A stretch of DNA of 38,002 bases, from assembly GCF_000787775.1 (NCBI RefSeq), contig NZ_BBPM01000037.1:1-38002 (forward strand). The letters are read 5' to 3'. Origin of the DNA: Streptacidiphilus carbonis (GTDB taxonomy: Bacteria; Actinomycetota; Actinomycetes; Streptomycetales; Streptomycetaceae). This document shows positions 23,240 through 30,774 of this stretch, in pieces (positions within the stretch are counted from its first letter, which is position 1; every line of letters begins with the position of its first letter). The position numbers were made by a program, and so were the translations under genes. The notes under the pieces were generated by a model. It was not told the DNA's origin. It ran no database searches and worked only from the letters and a program-made list of their open reading frames with translations.

Positions 23240-23301
23240 GGTGCTGTTCCCGCAGCGCCGCCAGGAACCACTGTCGTGAGGTGCGTGCGTTGGTCTTCCA
23301 G

Positions 23302-24885
23302 ATGCCCGACCACGGCGGCTGTCGGCCGCCGGGCGTCCTCCGTGGACGTACCGGCGTGCGCGCGGCTGCCCGGGTTCTGCTGGCGACCCTGTTCGTGCTG
23401 GTGCTGCTGTTCCTGGTGTCGCTGATCGCCTTCGACCTGTGGACCGGACGCCTCTGGTACCGGTCGGTCGGCTTCTCCGGCGTGTACACGGTCCGGCTGC
23501 GCACCCAGGGCATGCTGTTCCTGGCCTTCGGTGTGCTGATGGGGCTGGCCACCGCGCTGAACGCCTGGCTGGCGTACCGGCTGCGGCCGCCGTTGAGCGC
23601 CATGTCCTTCGAGCAGCGGCACCTGGAGCGCTACCGGACCTCGGTGGCCCGGCACCGGGTCCGGTCGCTGGTCGCGGTGGCCATGCTGCCCGGGCTGCTG
23701 GCGGGCGCGGCCGCGGCGGCGGCCTGGAAGACCTGGCTGGCGGCGGCCAACGGCACCTCCTTCGGCAGCGTCGACCCGCAGTTCCACCAGGACATCTCCT
23801 TCTACGTCTTCCAACTGCCCTGGTACCGCTTCCTGGTCGACTTCGGCCTGGTCGCGCTGGCCGTCTCGGCGGTCACCGCGGCGCTGGCGCACTACCTCTA
23901 CGGCGGGATCAGGACGCAGGGCCCCGGCCGGCTGCTGTCCTACCCGGCCCAGAGCCATCTGGGGGTGCTGCTGGGCCTGCTGGTGGCCCTGAAGGCGGTG
24001 GCCTACTGGCTGGACCGCTACTCGCTGGCGGTGAAGGCCGGGGCGGAACACGCGGCCGACGGCCTGAACGGGGTCGGCTACACCGAGGCCAACGCGGTGC
24101 TGCCGGCCAAGACGGTCATGTGCGGGATCGCGGTCATCTGCGCGGTGCTGTTCCTGGCCACCCCGGTGCGCCGGAGCTGGGCGCTGCCGCTGACCGGGCT
24201 GGCCCTGATGGCCTTCTCCTCGGTGCTGATCGGCTCGGTCTGCCCCGCCCTGGTGCAGCACTTCCAGGTCCAGCCGGACGCGCAGGCCAAGGAGGCGCCC
24301 TACGTCGCCCGCAACAGCGCGGCCACCGCGGCCGCGTACGGGATCGGCGGGTACACGGCAGCGGTCGCGCCACGGGCGGGGGCACTGCAGGCGTCCCCCT
24401 CGGCGGGCGCGTCCGGTGCCGCGTCCGCCGGGGCCGGCGGGGCGGCCGGCGGCGCCTCGTCCGCCGACACGGCGCCGGTCCGGGTGGCCGCCTCGGACGC
24501 GCGGCAGCGGGTGCAGGCGGTCGCCCCCTGGCTGCGCACCGGCGCCAGCCCGTACCAGGTCACCGTCGGCGGCCGGACCGAGTGGGTCGTGGACGGCTAC
24601 ACGACCAGCGACAGCTACCCCTTCGCGGCGGAGGTCGGCACCGCGATGGGCGGCGGCGCGGTCGACTACATCCGGGACTCGGTGAAGGCCACGGTGGACG
24701 TGTCGAGCGGTGCGGTGGCGCTCTACCAGTGGGACACCGCGGACCCGCTGCTGCGGACCTGGATGCGGGCCTTCCCGGGCACGGTCCGTCCGTACGCCAC
24801 CATCGACGACCGGTTGAGGTCCGAACTGCGCTACCCCTCGGAACTCCTGGCGCTGCAGCAGGACATGCTGGGCTCCGGCCGGTGA
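23302..24885 (+). CDS. UPF0182 family membrane protein, shortened form
   Basis: 527 residues against about 950-1000 for the family. The first 320 residues are typical: seven membrane segments (about 20-42, 70-95, 122-145, 176-200, 217-238, 271-290, 292-318) with LRPPLSAMS, FHQDISFYVFQLPWYRF and FQVQPDAQAKEAPYVARN. A Gly/Ala/Ser linker (about 356-391) then replaces roughly 200 residues of the usual extracytoplasmic domain. The chain resumes at RQRVQAVAPWL, WVVDGYTTSD, YIRDSVKATVDV and LRTWMRAFPGTV, and stops at LRYPSELLALQQDML, where relatives continue for 200 or more residues. The frame is open and GC3 normal, so it is not an obvious pseudogene. The start aligns with MPDRGG of relatives; a GTG at 23281 is an alternative. 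Confidence 0.85.
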   Translation: MPDHGGCRPPGVLRGRTGVRAAARVLLATLFVLVLLFLVSLIAFDLWTGRLWYRSVGFSGVYTVRLRTQGMLFLAFGVLMGLATALNAWLAYRLRPPLSAMSFEQRHLERYRTSVARHRVRSLVAVAMLPGLLAGAAAAAAWKTWLAAANGTSFGSVDPQFHQDISFYVFQLPWYRFLVDFGLVALAVSAVTAALAHYLYGGIRTQGPGRLLSYPAQSHLGVLLGLLVALKAVAYWLDRYSLAVKAGAEHAADGLNGVGYTEANAVLPAKTVMCGIAVICAVLFLATPVRRSWALPLTGLALMAFSSVLIGSVCPALVQHFQVQPDAQAKEAPYVARNSAATAAAYGIGGYTAAVAPRAGALQASPSAGASGAASAGAGGAAGGASSADTAPVRVAASDARQRVQAVAPWLRTGASPYQVTVGGRTEWVVDGYTTSDSYPFAAEVGTAMGGGAVDYIRDSVKATVDVSSGAVALYQWDTADPLLRTWMRAFPGTVRPYATIDDRLRSELRYPSELLALQQDMLGSGR

Positions 24886-24980
24886 ACGGCCCGGCCGGTA
24901 CCTGGCCGCTGCTGGGGCCTGGTCGCTGAACTGGGATTCTTCGGGCCGGGTCACTCCGTGCTACGGTAAGGGCACAACGA

Positions 24981-25054
24981 CGCGGGGTGGAGCAGCTCGG
25001 TAGCTCGCTGGGCTCATAACCCAGAGGTCGCAGGTTCAAATCCTGTCCCCGCTA
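24981..25054 (+). tRNA. initiator tRNA-fMet (CAU), copy 1
   Basis: 74-base cloverleaf beginning CGCGGGG with a 3' CCCCGCT, giving the C1:U72 mismatch in place of a Watson-Crick pair that marks initiator tRNAs. The anticodon arm CTGGG-CTCATAA-CCCAG carries CAT and the three consecutive G:C pairs of tRNA-fMet. The T arm is CAGG-TTCAAAT-CCTG. The 3' CCA is not encoded. TACGGT (24962-24967) may be its -10 element. Confidence 0.96.
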
Positions 25055-25062
25055 CTCCTTGT

Positions 25063-25097
25063 CGGAAGGCCCGGTGCACATCGCACCGGGCCTTCTG
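25063..25097 (+). terminator. terminator of tRNA-fMet copy 1
   Basis: CGGAAGGCCCGGTGC (25063-25077) pairs with GCACCGGGCCTTCTG (25083-25097) around ACATC, 15 bp with one G-U wobble. It begins eight bases after the mature 3' end. Confidence 0.85.
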
Positions 25098-25185
25098 CCT
25101 TGCCCCCGTGCCCTGCCGGCGGGGTCGGCCGGATCAAGTGATTTGCGGTGCCGGTCGCCGGTGATCTACTGTGAGGACACAACGA

Positions 25186-25259
25186 CGCGGGGTGGAGCAG
25201 CTCGGTAGCTCGCTGGGCTCATAACCCAGAGGTCGCAGGTTCAAATCCTGTCCCCGCTA
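25186..25259 (+). tRNA. initiator tRNA-fMet (CAU), copy 2
   Basis: Identical over 74 bases to the copy 205 bp upstream, with the same C1:U72 mismatch, CAT anticodon, triple G:C anticodon stem and no encoded CCA. It has its own promoter candidate: TTGCGG (25143-25148), 18 bp, TACTGT (25167-25172). The shared ACAACGA leader and following terminator show that a whole transcription unit was duplicated. Confidence 0.96.
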
Positions 25260-25267
25260 CTCCTTGT

Positions 25268-25302
25268 CGGGAGGCCCGGTGCACATCGCACCGGGCCTCC
25301 CG
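25268..25302 (+). terminator. terminator of tRNA-fMet copy 2
   Basis: CGGGAGGCCCGGTGC (25268-25282) pairs with GCACCGGGCCTCCCG (25288-25302) around ACATC, a perfect 15-bp stem. Against copy 1 it carries one compensated A:T to G:C change and a G-U to G:C change. Confidence 0.87.
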
Positions 25303-25755
25303 TGCGTTGCGGGGCCACATCTGACGATGTGTCCTGCGTCTCACTCCTCCGGGTGATCGGCGCGGCAAGGGCGAAGGAATAGGCTCCCGGAGGAGTCCCT
25401 GCGGAACGGGTGGACCCGTAGGGCAATCTGGTTGTCGCTTCAATCGTCCGATCCGGTAGTGAATCTGACGGTCTGTCTATTGCTGTCGGGAGCGGGGAGA
25501 CTGGGGCGCGAGGGGCCGGTGTCCCCCGCTGGGGCGGAGTCGGCTCCGAGCCCTGATGGCGACTGTGCGAGGTTGATGTGTCGCGATATCGACAAAGCGC
25601 TGAAGTAACCTCATCGGCTGGGGTATACCAGGTGTACGCGGGTTGCGGGTGGTGCGACGATGAACCCCATGGGGGACGGTGCGTGGCCGGAAAACGGCCG
25701 TCAGCTCCGATGCGTACCACGGATGACCAGGAATCCGGCTGACGCAGGAGTCGAC
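25303..25755. other. gene-free stretch between tRNA pair and Sel1-repeat gene
   Basis: 453 bp in which I see no gene. Its composition is mixed and open frames crossing it are short or antisense to the tRNAs. ACGGG-TGGA-CCCGT (25406-25419), flanked by CCCT and AGGG, is a modest hairpin. Near the Sel1-repeat gene there are CGATATCG (25584-25591) and GGTATACC (25622-25629); TATACC could be a -10 element. Confidence 0.5.
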
Positions 25756-27612
25756 ATGTCGGTAGTCGCTGGAGGAGGAGCGGGCGTCGAGCAGGACGAC
25801 CCGCAGGTCGGACGGCTGCCCCTGCAACGTGTCCCGGACGAGGCCGCCCGGGTCGCCGCGGCAGAGGTCGGCAGCTATGACGCGACCGGGACCGAGCCGC
25901 CCGCCGCGGACGACGAGTCGGACCGGCACAGCTTCGAATCCGCCCTGGAGGCCCAGGAGGAGGCGGCGCTGGAGGCCCGCTACCGGCTGGACGCCGAGGA
26001 GGACCCGGCCGCGAGCAGCCTGCTCGGCGCGATGCTGCTGCGCCGGGGCGACCCGGACGACGCCGAGCCCTACCTCCGCCGCGCCGCCGCCTCCGGGATC
26101 AGGGCCGGGGCCAACAACCTGGGCGTCCTGCTGCACCAGCGCGGCCACCGCGAGGAGGCCGCGCAGTGGTGGCGCGCCGCCGCGGTCGCGGGCAGCGCGC
26201 CGGCCGCCCACGCGCTCGGCCTGCACCTGCGCGACCACGGCGACGAGCCCGGCTCGGAGTACTGGCTGCACCAGGCCGCCGAGCAGGGCCACACCGGCGG
26301 CGCCTATGCCCTGGCCGACCTGCTGGAGCACCGCAGGGAGACGGTCCGGGCCGAGCGCTGGTTCCGCACCGCCGCGGAGACCGGGCACCGCGAGGCCGCC
26401 TACCGCCTCGGCCGGCTCAAGGAGACCGCGAAGGAGGGCGAGGGCGCCGAGCAGTGGTACCGCCAGGCGGCGGCCCGCGGCCACGCCCGGGCCGCGCTGC
26501 GGCTCGGCATGCAGTTGGAGCGGCGCGGCGAGCGGGAGGAGGCCGCGCGCTGGTACCGCCAGTCGGCGCAGGGCGGCGAGCCGAGGGCCGCGTCCGCCCT
26601 GGGCTTCCTGCTGCGCGACGGCGGGGACGAGGTGGCCGCGGCCGACTGGTGGCGCGAGGCCGCCGAGGCCGGCGACGGCAGCGCCGCCAACGCGCTGGGC
26701 GCGCTGCACGCCTCCTGGGGCGAGACCGACATGGCCGAGCAGTGGTACCGCGCCGCCCTGGAGGCCGGGGACCACAACGGCGCCTTCAACCTGGGGCTGC
26801 TGTGTGCGGCCGAGGGGCGGGAGGCGCAGGCCGAGCAGTGGTACCGGCGCGCGGCCTACGCCGGGCACCGGGAGGCCAGCAACGCGCTGGCGGTGATGCT
26901 GCTGCAGCGCGGGGACACCCCCGGCGCCGAGCCGTGGTTCTCCAAGGCGGCCGAGGCCGGGAGCGTGGACGCCGCCTTCAACCTGGGCATCCTGCACGCC
27001 GGGCGCGGGGAGCAGCACGACGCCCAGGAGTGGTACGCCCGCGCGGCCGGGCAGGGGCACGCCGAGGCGGCGCTGCAGCTGGCCGTCGCCAAGGAGCGGC
27101 GCGGGGACGTCGCGTCGGCGGCCACGCGGTACCGGCAGGCGGCGGAGCGGGGGTCGGCCGAGGCGGCGTTCCGGCTCGCGGTGCTGCTGGAGCGGGGCGG
27201 GGAGGAGCGGCACGCCGAGGAGGTGGACCGCTGGTACGCGGTGGCCGCGGAGGCCGGGCACGGGCGTGCGCAGGTACGGGTGGGCGTCCGGGCCGCGGAG
27301 CGGGGTGACGCGGTGGCGGCGGAGCAGTGGTACCGGCGGGCGGCGGAAGGGGGGAGCCGCAGTGCGGCCTTCAACCTGGGGCTGCTGCTGGCACGGGAGG
27401 GGAGTGAGGCGGAGGCGATGCTCTGGTACACCAGGGCGGCCGACGCCGGGCACGGGCGGGCGGCGCTGCGGCTGGGGCTGGTGGCGGCGCGGAGGGGGGA
27501 GCTGGCGCAGGCGCACCGGTGGTGCGAGCGGGCGGCCGAGTACGGGCCCGGGAGCGTGACCGAGCGGGCGGTGCGGTTGATCGAGGCGCTGCGGGCGGAT
27601 TTGACGGCGTAG
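25756..27612 (+). CDS. Sel1-like/tetratricopeptide repeat protein with about 16 repeats
   Basis: About 618 residues, start chosen at the ATG with AGGAG five bases upstream; the frame opens earlier (25660) without support. After an acidic, low-complexity N-terminus of about 80 residues come some 16 units of about 36 residues of the form LG-LL--RG---EA--WYRRAAE-GH--AA. This is the SEL1/TPR superhelical solenoid used as a protein-binding scaffold. No signal peptide or membrane segment is seen, so it is probably cytoplasmic. Several units share the DNA stretch CGAGCAGTGGTACCG, so repeat number could change by recombination. Partner unknown. Confidence 0.88.
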   Translation: MSVVAGGGAGVEQDDPQVGRLPLQRVPDEAARVAAAEVGSYDATGTEPPAADDESDRHSFESALEAQEEAALEARYRLDAEEDPAASSLLGAMLLRRGDPDDAEPYLRRAAASGIRAGANNLGVLLHQRGHREEAAQWWRAAAVAGSAPAAHALGLHLRDHGDEPGSEYWLHQAAEQGHTGGAYALADLLEHRRETVRAERWFRTAAETGHREAAYRLGRLKETAKEGEGAEQWYRQAAARGHARAALRLGMQLERRGEREEAARWYRQSAQGGEPRAASALGFLLRDGGDEVAAADWWREAAEAGDGSAANALGALHASWGETDMAEQWYRAALEAGDHNGAFNLGLLCAAEGREAQAEQWYRRAAYAGHREASNALAVMLLQRGDTPGAEPWFSKAAEAGSVDAAFNLGILHAGRGEQHDAQEWYARAAGQGHAEAALQLAVAKERRGDVASAATRYRQAAERGSAEAAFRLAVLLERGGEERHAEEVDRWYAVAAEAGHGRAQVRVGVRAAERGDAVAAEQWYRRAAEGGSRSAAFNLGLLLAREGSEAEAMLWYTRAADAGHGRAALRLGLVAARRGELAQAHRWCERAAEYGPGSVTERAVRLIEALRADLTA

Positions 27613-27673
27613 TCGGTAACCACGGCGGGGTGGGGGTGCGGTTGGCGCCACCGTGCACCTCGGTGGTGGCCTC

Positions 27674-27749
27674 TCGCGCAGTTCCCCGCGCCCTGAGGGT
27701 CTGCAACTGGCTCGGTTGCACTTGCTCAGGGGTGCGGGGAACTGCGCGA
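27674..27749. repeat. Streptomyces-type long palindromic repeat, copy 1
   Basis: Outer arms TCGCGCAGTTCCCCGCGCCC (from 27674) and its near-complement ending TGCGCGA (27749) enclose inner arms TGCAAC (27702-27707) and GTTGCA (27715-27720). It stands between the convergent Sel1-repeat and Fur-family genes and shares both arm pairs with the copy near 30354. The transcript would form a long hairpin able to terminate from either side. Confidence 0.85.
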
Positions 27750-27792
27750 CAAGCCCGCTACGGTCCGCAGCTGAAGATCCGTCAGAGCCACG

Positions 27793-28206
27793 CTAGGCGG
27801 CGCAGTCGGGGCAGAGGCCGCGGTAGGTGACTTCTACGGTGGAGATGGTGAAGCCGAAGCGTTCCGCAGGGGGGAGGGCGGCTATCGGGTCGTCCGTGGG
27901 GTGGACGTCGCGGATGGAGCCGCAGGCGGAGCAGACCAGGTGCTGGTGGGCGTGGTGGGCGTTGGGGTCGTAGCGCTTGGCGCGGCCGTCGGTGCTGACC
28001 TCCAGCACCTCGCCCAGGGTGACCAGTTCGCCGAGGGTGTTGTAGACCGTGGCCCTGCTGATCTCCGGCAGCAGCTCCACCGCGCGGGCATGGATCTCGT
28101 CGGCGGTGAAGTGGACGTGGTCGCCGTCGAGCACCTGGGCCACGACCCGCCGCTGCGAGGTCAGCCGCCAGCCCCGGTCCCGGAGTCGTTCCAGCAGGTC
28201 ACTCAT
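27793..28206 (-). CDS. Fur family metal/peroxide-responsive regulator
   Basis: 137 residues. A winged helix (about 1-80, LTSQRRVVAQVL, ISRATVYNTLGEL) is followed by the dimerisation domain with the metal-binding cluster DPNAHHAHQHLVC (80-92). Two CxxC pairs, C92/C95 and C132/C135, form the structural zinc site. Asp80 next to the histidines and Asp100 recall the PerR-type regulatory site, but distinguishing Fe, Mn, Zn, Ni or peroxide sensing needs more than sequence. The gene follows dedA by 18 bp on the same strand and may share its mRNA; no catalase or uptake gene is adjacent. A palindromic repeat lies after its stop. Confidence 0.93.
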   Translation of the reverse strand: MSDLLERLRDRGWRLTSQRRVVAQVLDGDHVHFTADEIHARAVELLPEISRATVYNTLGELVTLGEVLEVSTDGRAKRYDPNAHHAHQHLVCSACGSIRDVHPTDDPIAALPPAERFGFTISTVEVTYRGLCPDCAA

Positions 28207-28224
28207 ACCCGGAAGGATAACCGG

Positions 28225-28881
28225 TCAGCGTACGGCCTCGGCTTCCTCGGGGGCTTCCTCGAAGCGGGACGACGAGCGCTTCTCGGCGCGGTGCTTGAAG
28301 TAGAGCAGGGCGCCGATCGCGACCACGATCACGCCGACGAAGATCCAGCTGGCCAGGCTGGCGTAGTGCTCCACCTGGTGCCAGCCCGCGCCGGCGAAGT
28401 AGCCGAGCAGGACGAAGCCGGTGGCCCAGAACGCCCCGCCGAGCACGTTCCACAGGGCGAAGGTGCGGTACCGCATGTCGGAGACCCCGCACAGGCCCGG
28501 CACCAGGGCCCGCAGCGCCGCGGCGAAGCGTCCGGCGAAGACCGCCCGGCCGCCCAGTCGCGCGATCAGGTCCTTGCTCTGCCGGACGTGGGCCGGCTTG
28601 ATCAGCCGGTGCGGGATGCGGCCCAGCAGGCTGTCGCCCCAGCGCTTGCCGACCGCGTAGCCGATGCTGTCGCCGATGACCGCCCCGGCGACGGCGACCG
28701 CGATCACCGCCCACAGCTCGGTCCTGCCGTTGTAGGCGGTGACCCCGCCGATCACCACGGCGGTCTCGCCGGGGATCACGAAGCCGAGGAAGACCGAGGA
28801 CTCCAGGGCCGGCAGCAGGAAGACCGCCAGCAGCACCAGGGTGCCGTTGAGTGCCAGCAGATGGTCGCTGATCCAGGACAC
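28225..28881 (-). CDS. DedA/SNARE-associated family membrane protein
   Basis: 218 residues, start at a GTG with GGAGG seven bases upstream; an upstream in-frame start at 28956 lacks such support. It has the DedA features: an N-terminal hydrophobic region with the acidic ALESSVFLGFVIPGE motif, GDSIGYAVGKRWG, and the basic FAGRFAAALRALVPGLCG motif, with four or more membrane segments. DedA proteins act as proton-coupled lipid-carrier (undecaprenyl phosphate) or phosphatidylethanolamine translocases and support membrane homeostasis. The C-terminus is charged and cytoplasmic. It probably leads a two-gene unit with the Fur-family regulator. Confidence 0.92.
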   Translation of the reverse strand: MSWISDHLLALNGTLVLLAVFLLPALESSVFLGFVIPGETAVVIGGVTAYNGRTELWAVIAVAVAGAVIGDSIGYAVGKRWGDSLLGRIPHRLIKPAHVRQSKDLIARLGGRAVFAGRFAAALRALVPGLCGVSDMRYRTFALWNVLGGAFWATGFVLLGYFAGAGWHQVEHYASLASWIFVGVIVVAIGALLYFKHRAEKRSSSRFEEAPEEAEAVR

Positions 28882-28960
28882 CGGTGAGCCTCCAGGCACG
28901 GCGGAGATGGCAAAGGGCAGTAAGGGGCTGTCCGAACCGTACCTGGCCAACGTCACCCGG

Positions 28961-28980
28961 CGGGCGGAAGGTTCCGCCCG
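28961..28980 (-). terminator. hairpin after hisN
   Basis: CGGGCGGAA (28961-28969) and TTCCGCCCG (28972-28980) are perfect 9-bp arms (8 bp with a practical tetraloop) starting 16 bases past the hisN stop codon on the minus strand. It lies upstream of the dedA start, so it insulates that gene. Confidence 0.65.
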
Positions 28981-28995
28981 GGCCCGGCCTCCGGG

Positions 28996-29787
28996 TCACC
29001 CCAGGCGCTGCAGCAGTTCGCCGTGGAGCAGGCCGTTCGAGGCGGCGGCGTCGCCGCTGTGGACGCCGGGCACGCCGTCCAGGCCGGTGAAGCGGCCGCC
29101 GGCCTCCTCGACGATGACGCAGGTCGCGGCCATGTCCCAGAGGCTGAGCTCGGGCTCGGCGCAGATGTCCACGGAGCCCTCGGCGACCATCATGTAGGGC
29201 CAGAAGTCGCCGTAGGCGCGGGTGCGCCAGCAGGTGCGGGAGAGGTCGAGGAAGGCGTCGAGCCGGCCCCGCTCCTCCCAGCCGGTGAGCGAGGAGTACG
29301 CGAAGGAGGCGTCCTCCAGGACGGACACGTCGGAGACCTGGATCTTGGACGCCTTGGTGAGGCTGCGCCCGGTGAACGCTCCGGTGCCCTTCGCGGCCCA
29401 CCAGCGACGGCCCAGGGCGGGCGCGGAGACCATCCCGACCACCGGCCGCTCACCGCCCTCGCCCAGCTCCATCAGCGCGATCAGGGTGGCCCAGACCGGG
29501 ACGCCGCGGATGTAGTTCTTGGTCCCGTCGATGGGGTCGATGACCCAGCGCCGCGGGCCGTGGCCGGTGCTGCCGAACTCCTCGCCCATCACGGCGTCAC
29601 GCGGGCGGGCCCGCTTGAGGTCGTTGCGCAGCAGGTCCTCGACGGCCTTGTCGGCGTCGCTGACCGGGGTGAGGTCCGGCTTGGTGTCGATCTTCAGATC
29701 GAGCGCCTTGAACCGCTCCAGCGTCACCGAGTCTGCGTGGTCGGCGAGGACATGGGCGAGGCGGAGATCGTCGTGGTAGTCGGCCAT
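28996..29787 (-). CDS. hisN: histidinol-phosphatase (inositol monophosphatase fold)
   Basis: 263 residues. Mg-dependent phosphatase motifs: VMGEEFGS (68-70 core), WVIDPIDGTKNYIRG (84-89 core) and LSLWDMAA near 213. The IRGVPVWATLIAL stretch and gene context fit the actinobacterial HisN, the phosphatase that completes the missing HolPase step of histidine synthesis; S. coelicolor SCO5208 is the reported example. The ATG at 29787 lies seven bases after TACTGT on the minus strand, so leaderless expression is likely; a GTG at 29796 is the alternative. It is divergent from a MarR gene at only 64 bp. Generic inositol phosphatase activity is the main alternative. Confidence 0.88.
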   Translation of the reverse strand: MADYHDDLRLAHVLADHADSVTLERFKALDLKIDTKPDLTPVSDADKAVEDLLRNDLKRARPRDAVMGEEFGSTGHGPRRWVIDPIDGTKNYIRGVPVWATLIALMELGEGGERPVVGMVSAPALGRRWWAAKGTGAFTGRSLTKASKIQVSDVSVLEDASFAYSSLTGWEERGRLDAFLDLSRTCWRTRAYGDFWPYMMVAEGSVDICAEPELSLWDMAATCVIVEEAGGRFTGLDGVPGVHSGDAAASNGLLHGELLQRLG

Positions 29788-29851
29788 GCCCTGCACAGTA
29801 ACGATCAGGCGGGGGCAGGGCCAGCAGCGTCCACACCTCTACGCTGGCCGT

Positions 29852-30325
29852 ATGGCAGCGGAATCGGAAGTGGACGACCGGGAACTGGTCACCTGGTGGG
29901 GACTTGTGGTCGAGGCCTGCGCGCGGACGGCTCCGCTGCTGCAGGTCGGACCGGTCGGCGGGGTGGACCTCCCCGGCCCCTGGTTCGAGGTGCTGCTGCG
30001 GCTGCTGCGGACGCCGGGGTACCGGCTGCCGATGACCCAGCTCGCGCATGACGTCGCACTGAGCAGCGGGGGTTTCACCAAGCTGGCCGACCGGATGGTG
30101 CGGGAGGCGCTGATCGAGCGCCAGGTGTCGGCGGAGGACCGCCGGGTGGTGTTCGCCGCGCTCACGGAGCGGGGGCTGCGGGTGGGGGAGGAGGCGCAGC
30201 GGCTCCATGTGGCGGCCCTGCGTCAGCACTTCCTCGCTCCGCTCGGGGTGCGGCGGGCGGGGGAGTTGGCGTCGTTGATGCGGGTGCTGCGGGATGCGAG
30301 TGAGGCGCAGCGGGGTTCGGTCTGA
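29852..30325 (+). CDS. MarR family transcriptional regulator
   Basis: 157 residues. The winged helix spans about 40-110: PWFEVLLRLLRTPGYRLPMTQLAHDVALSSGGFTKLADRMVREALIERQVSAEDRRVVFAALTERG, where the DRR wing and L-x-LTxxG are typical of MarR. Members respond to phenolics, drugs or oxidants and repress neighbouring genes. The ATG at 29852 follows TACGCT (29840-29845) by six bases without a ribosome site, so it is probably leaderless. It diverges from hisN by 64 bp and converges on sugE. Control of itself, and possibly of sugE nearby, is inference. Confidence 0.92.
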   Translation: MAAESEVDDRELVTWWGLVVEACARTAPLLQVGPVGGVDLPGPWFEVLLRLLRTPGYRLPMTQLAHDVALSSGGFTKLADRMVREALIERQVSAEDRRVVFAALTERGLRVGEEAQRLHVAALRQHFLAPLGVRRAGELASLMRVLRDASEAQRGSV

Positions 30326-30339
30326 TTTTTCGGCTGCGG

Positions 30340-30445
30340 CTTGTGCGTGGCTTGTCGCGCAGTTCCCCGCGCCCCTGAACATGTGCAACTGAGCCAGTTG
30401 CAGACCCCAGGGGCGCGGGGAACTGCGCGACCAACCATGCACAAG
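30340..30445. repeat. Streptomyces-type long palindromic repeat, copy 2
   Basis: A 106-bp near-palindrome between the convergent MarR and sugE genes. Outer arms CTTGTGCGTGG and CCATGCACAAG match but for one base; the main arms GTCGCGCAGTTCCCCGCGCC (from 30354) and its complement ending at 30431 match exactly over 20 bases; inner arms TGCAACTG and CAGTTGCA enclose a short loop. It shares its core with copy 1 and probably terminates both genes. Confidence 0.88.
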
Positions 30446-30450
30446 GCGGG

Positions 30451-30774
30451 CTAGTGGGTGGACCCGCTGAGTTGGAGTCCCACTACGCCGATCAGGACGA
30501 AGCTGATGGAGAGGATCTTCATCACCGAGACGACGTCGCCCAGCCAGACCATGCCGTAGATCGCTGTGCCGGCTGCGCCGATCCCGGTCCAGACGGCGTA
30601 GGCGGGGCCGATGTCGAGGGTTTTCAGGCCGAGGGACAGCAGGCCGAAGCTGCCGATGCCGAAGAGGGCGAAGCCGACCACGGGCCAGAACCTGGTGAAG
30701 TTCTCGCTCTGCTTGAGGCACACCGCGAAGCCGGTCTCCAGGAATCCGGCGACGACCACCATCAGCCAGGCCAC
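30451..30774 (-). CDS. sugE: SugE/Gdx-type small multidrug resistance transporter
   Basis: 107 residues with four membrane segments. The sequence VAWLMVVVAGFLETGFAVCLK places the essential glutamate (residue 13) in TM1, followed by GLKTLDIGPAYAVWTGIGAAGTAIYGMVWLGD and a C-terminal SISFVLIGVVGLQLSG. This is the SugE/Gdx subfamily, which exports guanidinium in exchange for protons and may carry quaternary ammonium compounds. The GTG at 30774 with GGGAGG upstream is preferred to the TTG at 30786, which lies on that ribosome site. The upstream gap to rsgA is only 63 bp and shows no complete guanidine riboswitch. Confidence 0.93.
   Translation of the reverse strand: MAWLMVVVAGFLETGFAVCLKQSENFTRFWPVVGFALFGIGSFGLLSLGLKTLDIGPAYAVWTGIGAAGTAIYGMVWLGDVVSVMKILSISFVLIGVVGLQLSGSTH

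Noticed and set aside
24886-24980. continuation of the UPF0182 gene after a frameshift
   Set aside because: All three frames were checked by eye up to the tRNA. No family-like sequence follows the stop, and the tRNA begins within 100 bp, so the missing C-terminus is truly absent.
25219-25443. minus-strand open frame ending in GTGFEPATSGL over the second tRNA
   Set aside because: This peptide end is a well-known artefact of reading the antisense strand of a tRNA gene; no ribosome site and no homologous gene is expected.
25756-27612. direct DNA repeats resembling a CRISPR array
   Set aside because: The spacing is a regular 108 bp set by 36-residue protein repeats in one open frame; there are no constant short repeats with unique spacers and no cas genes.
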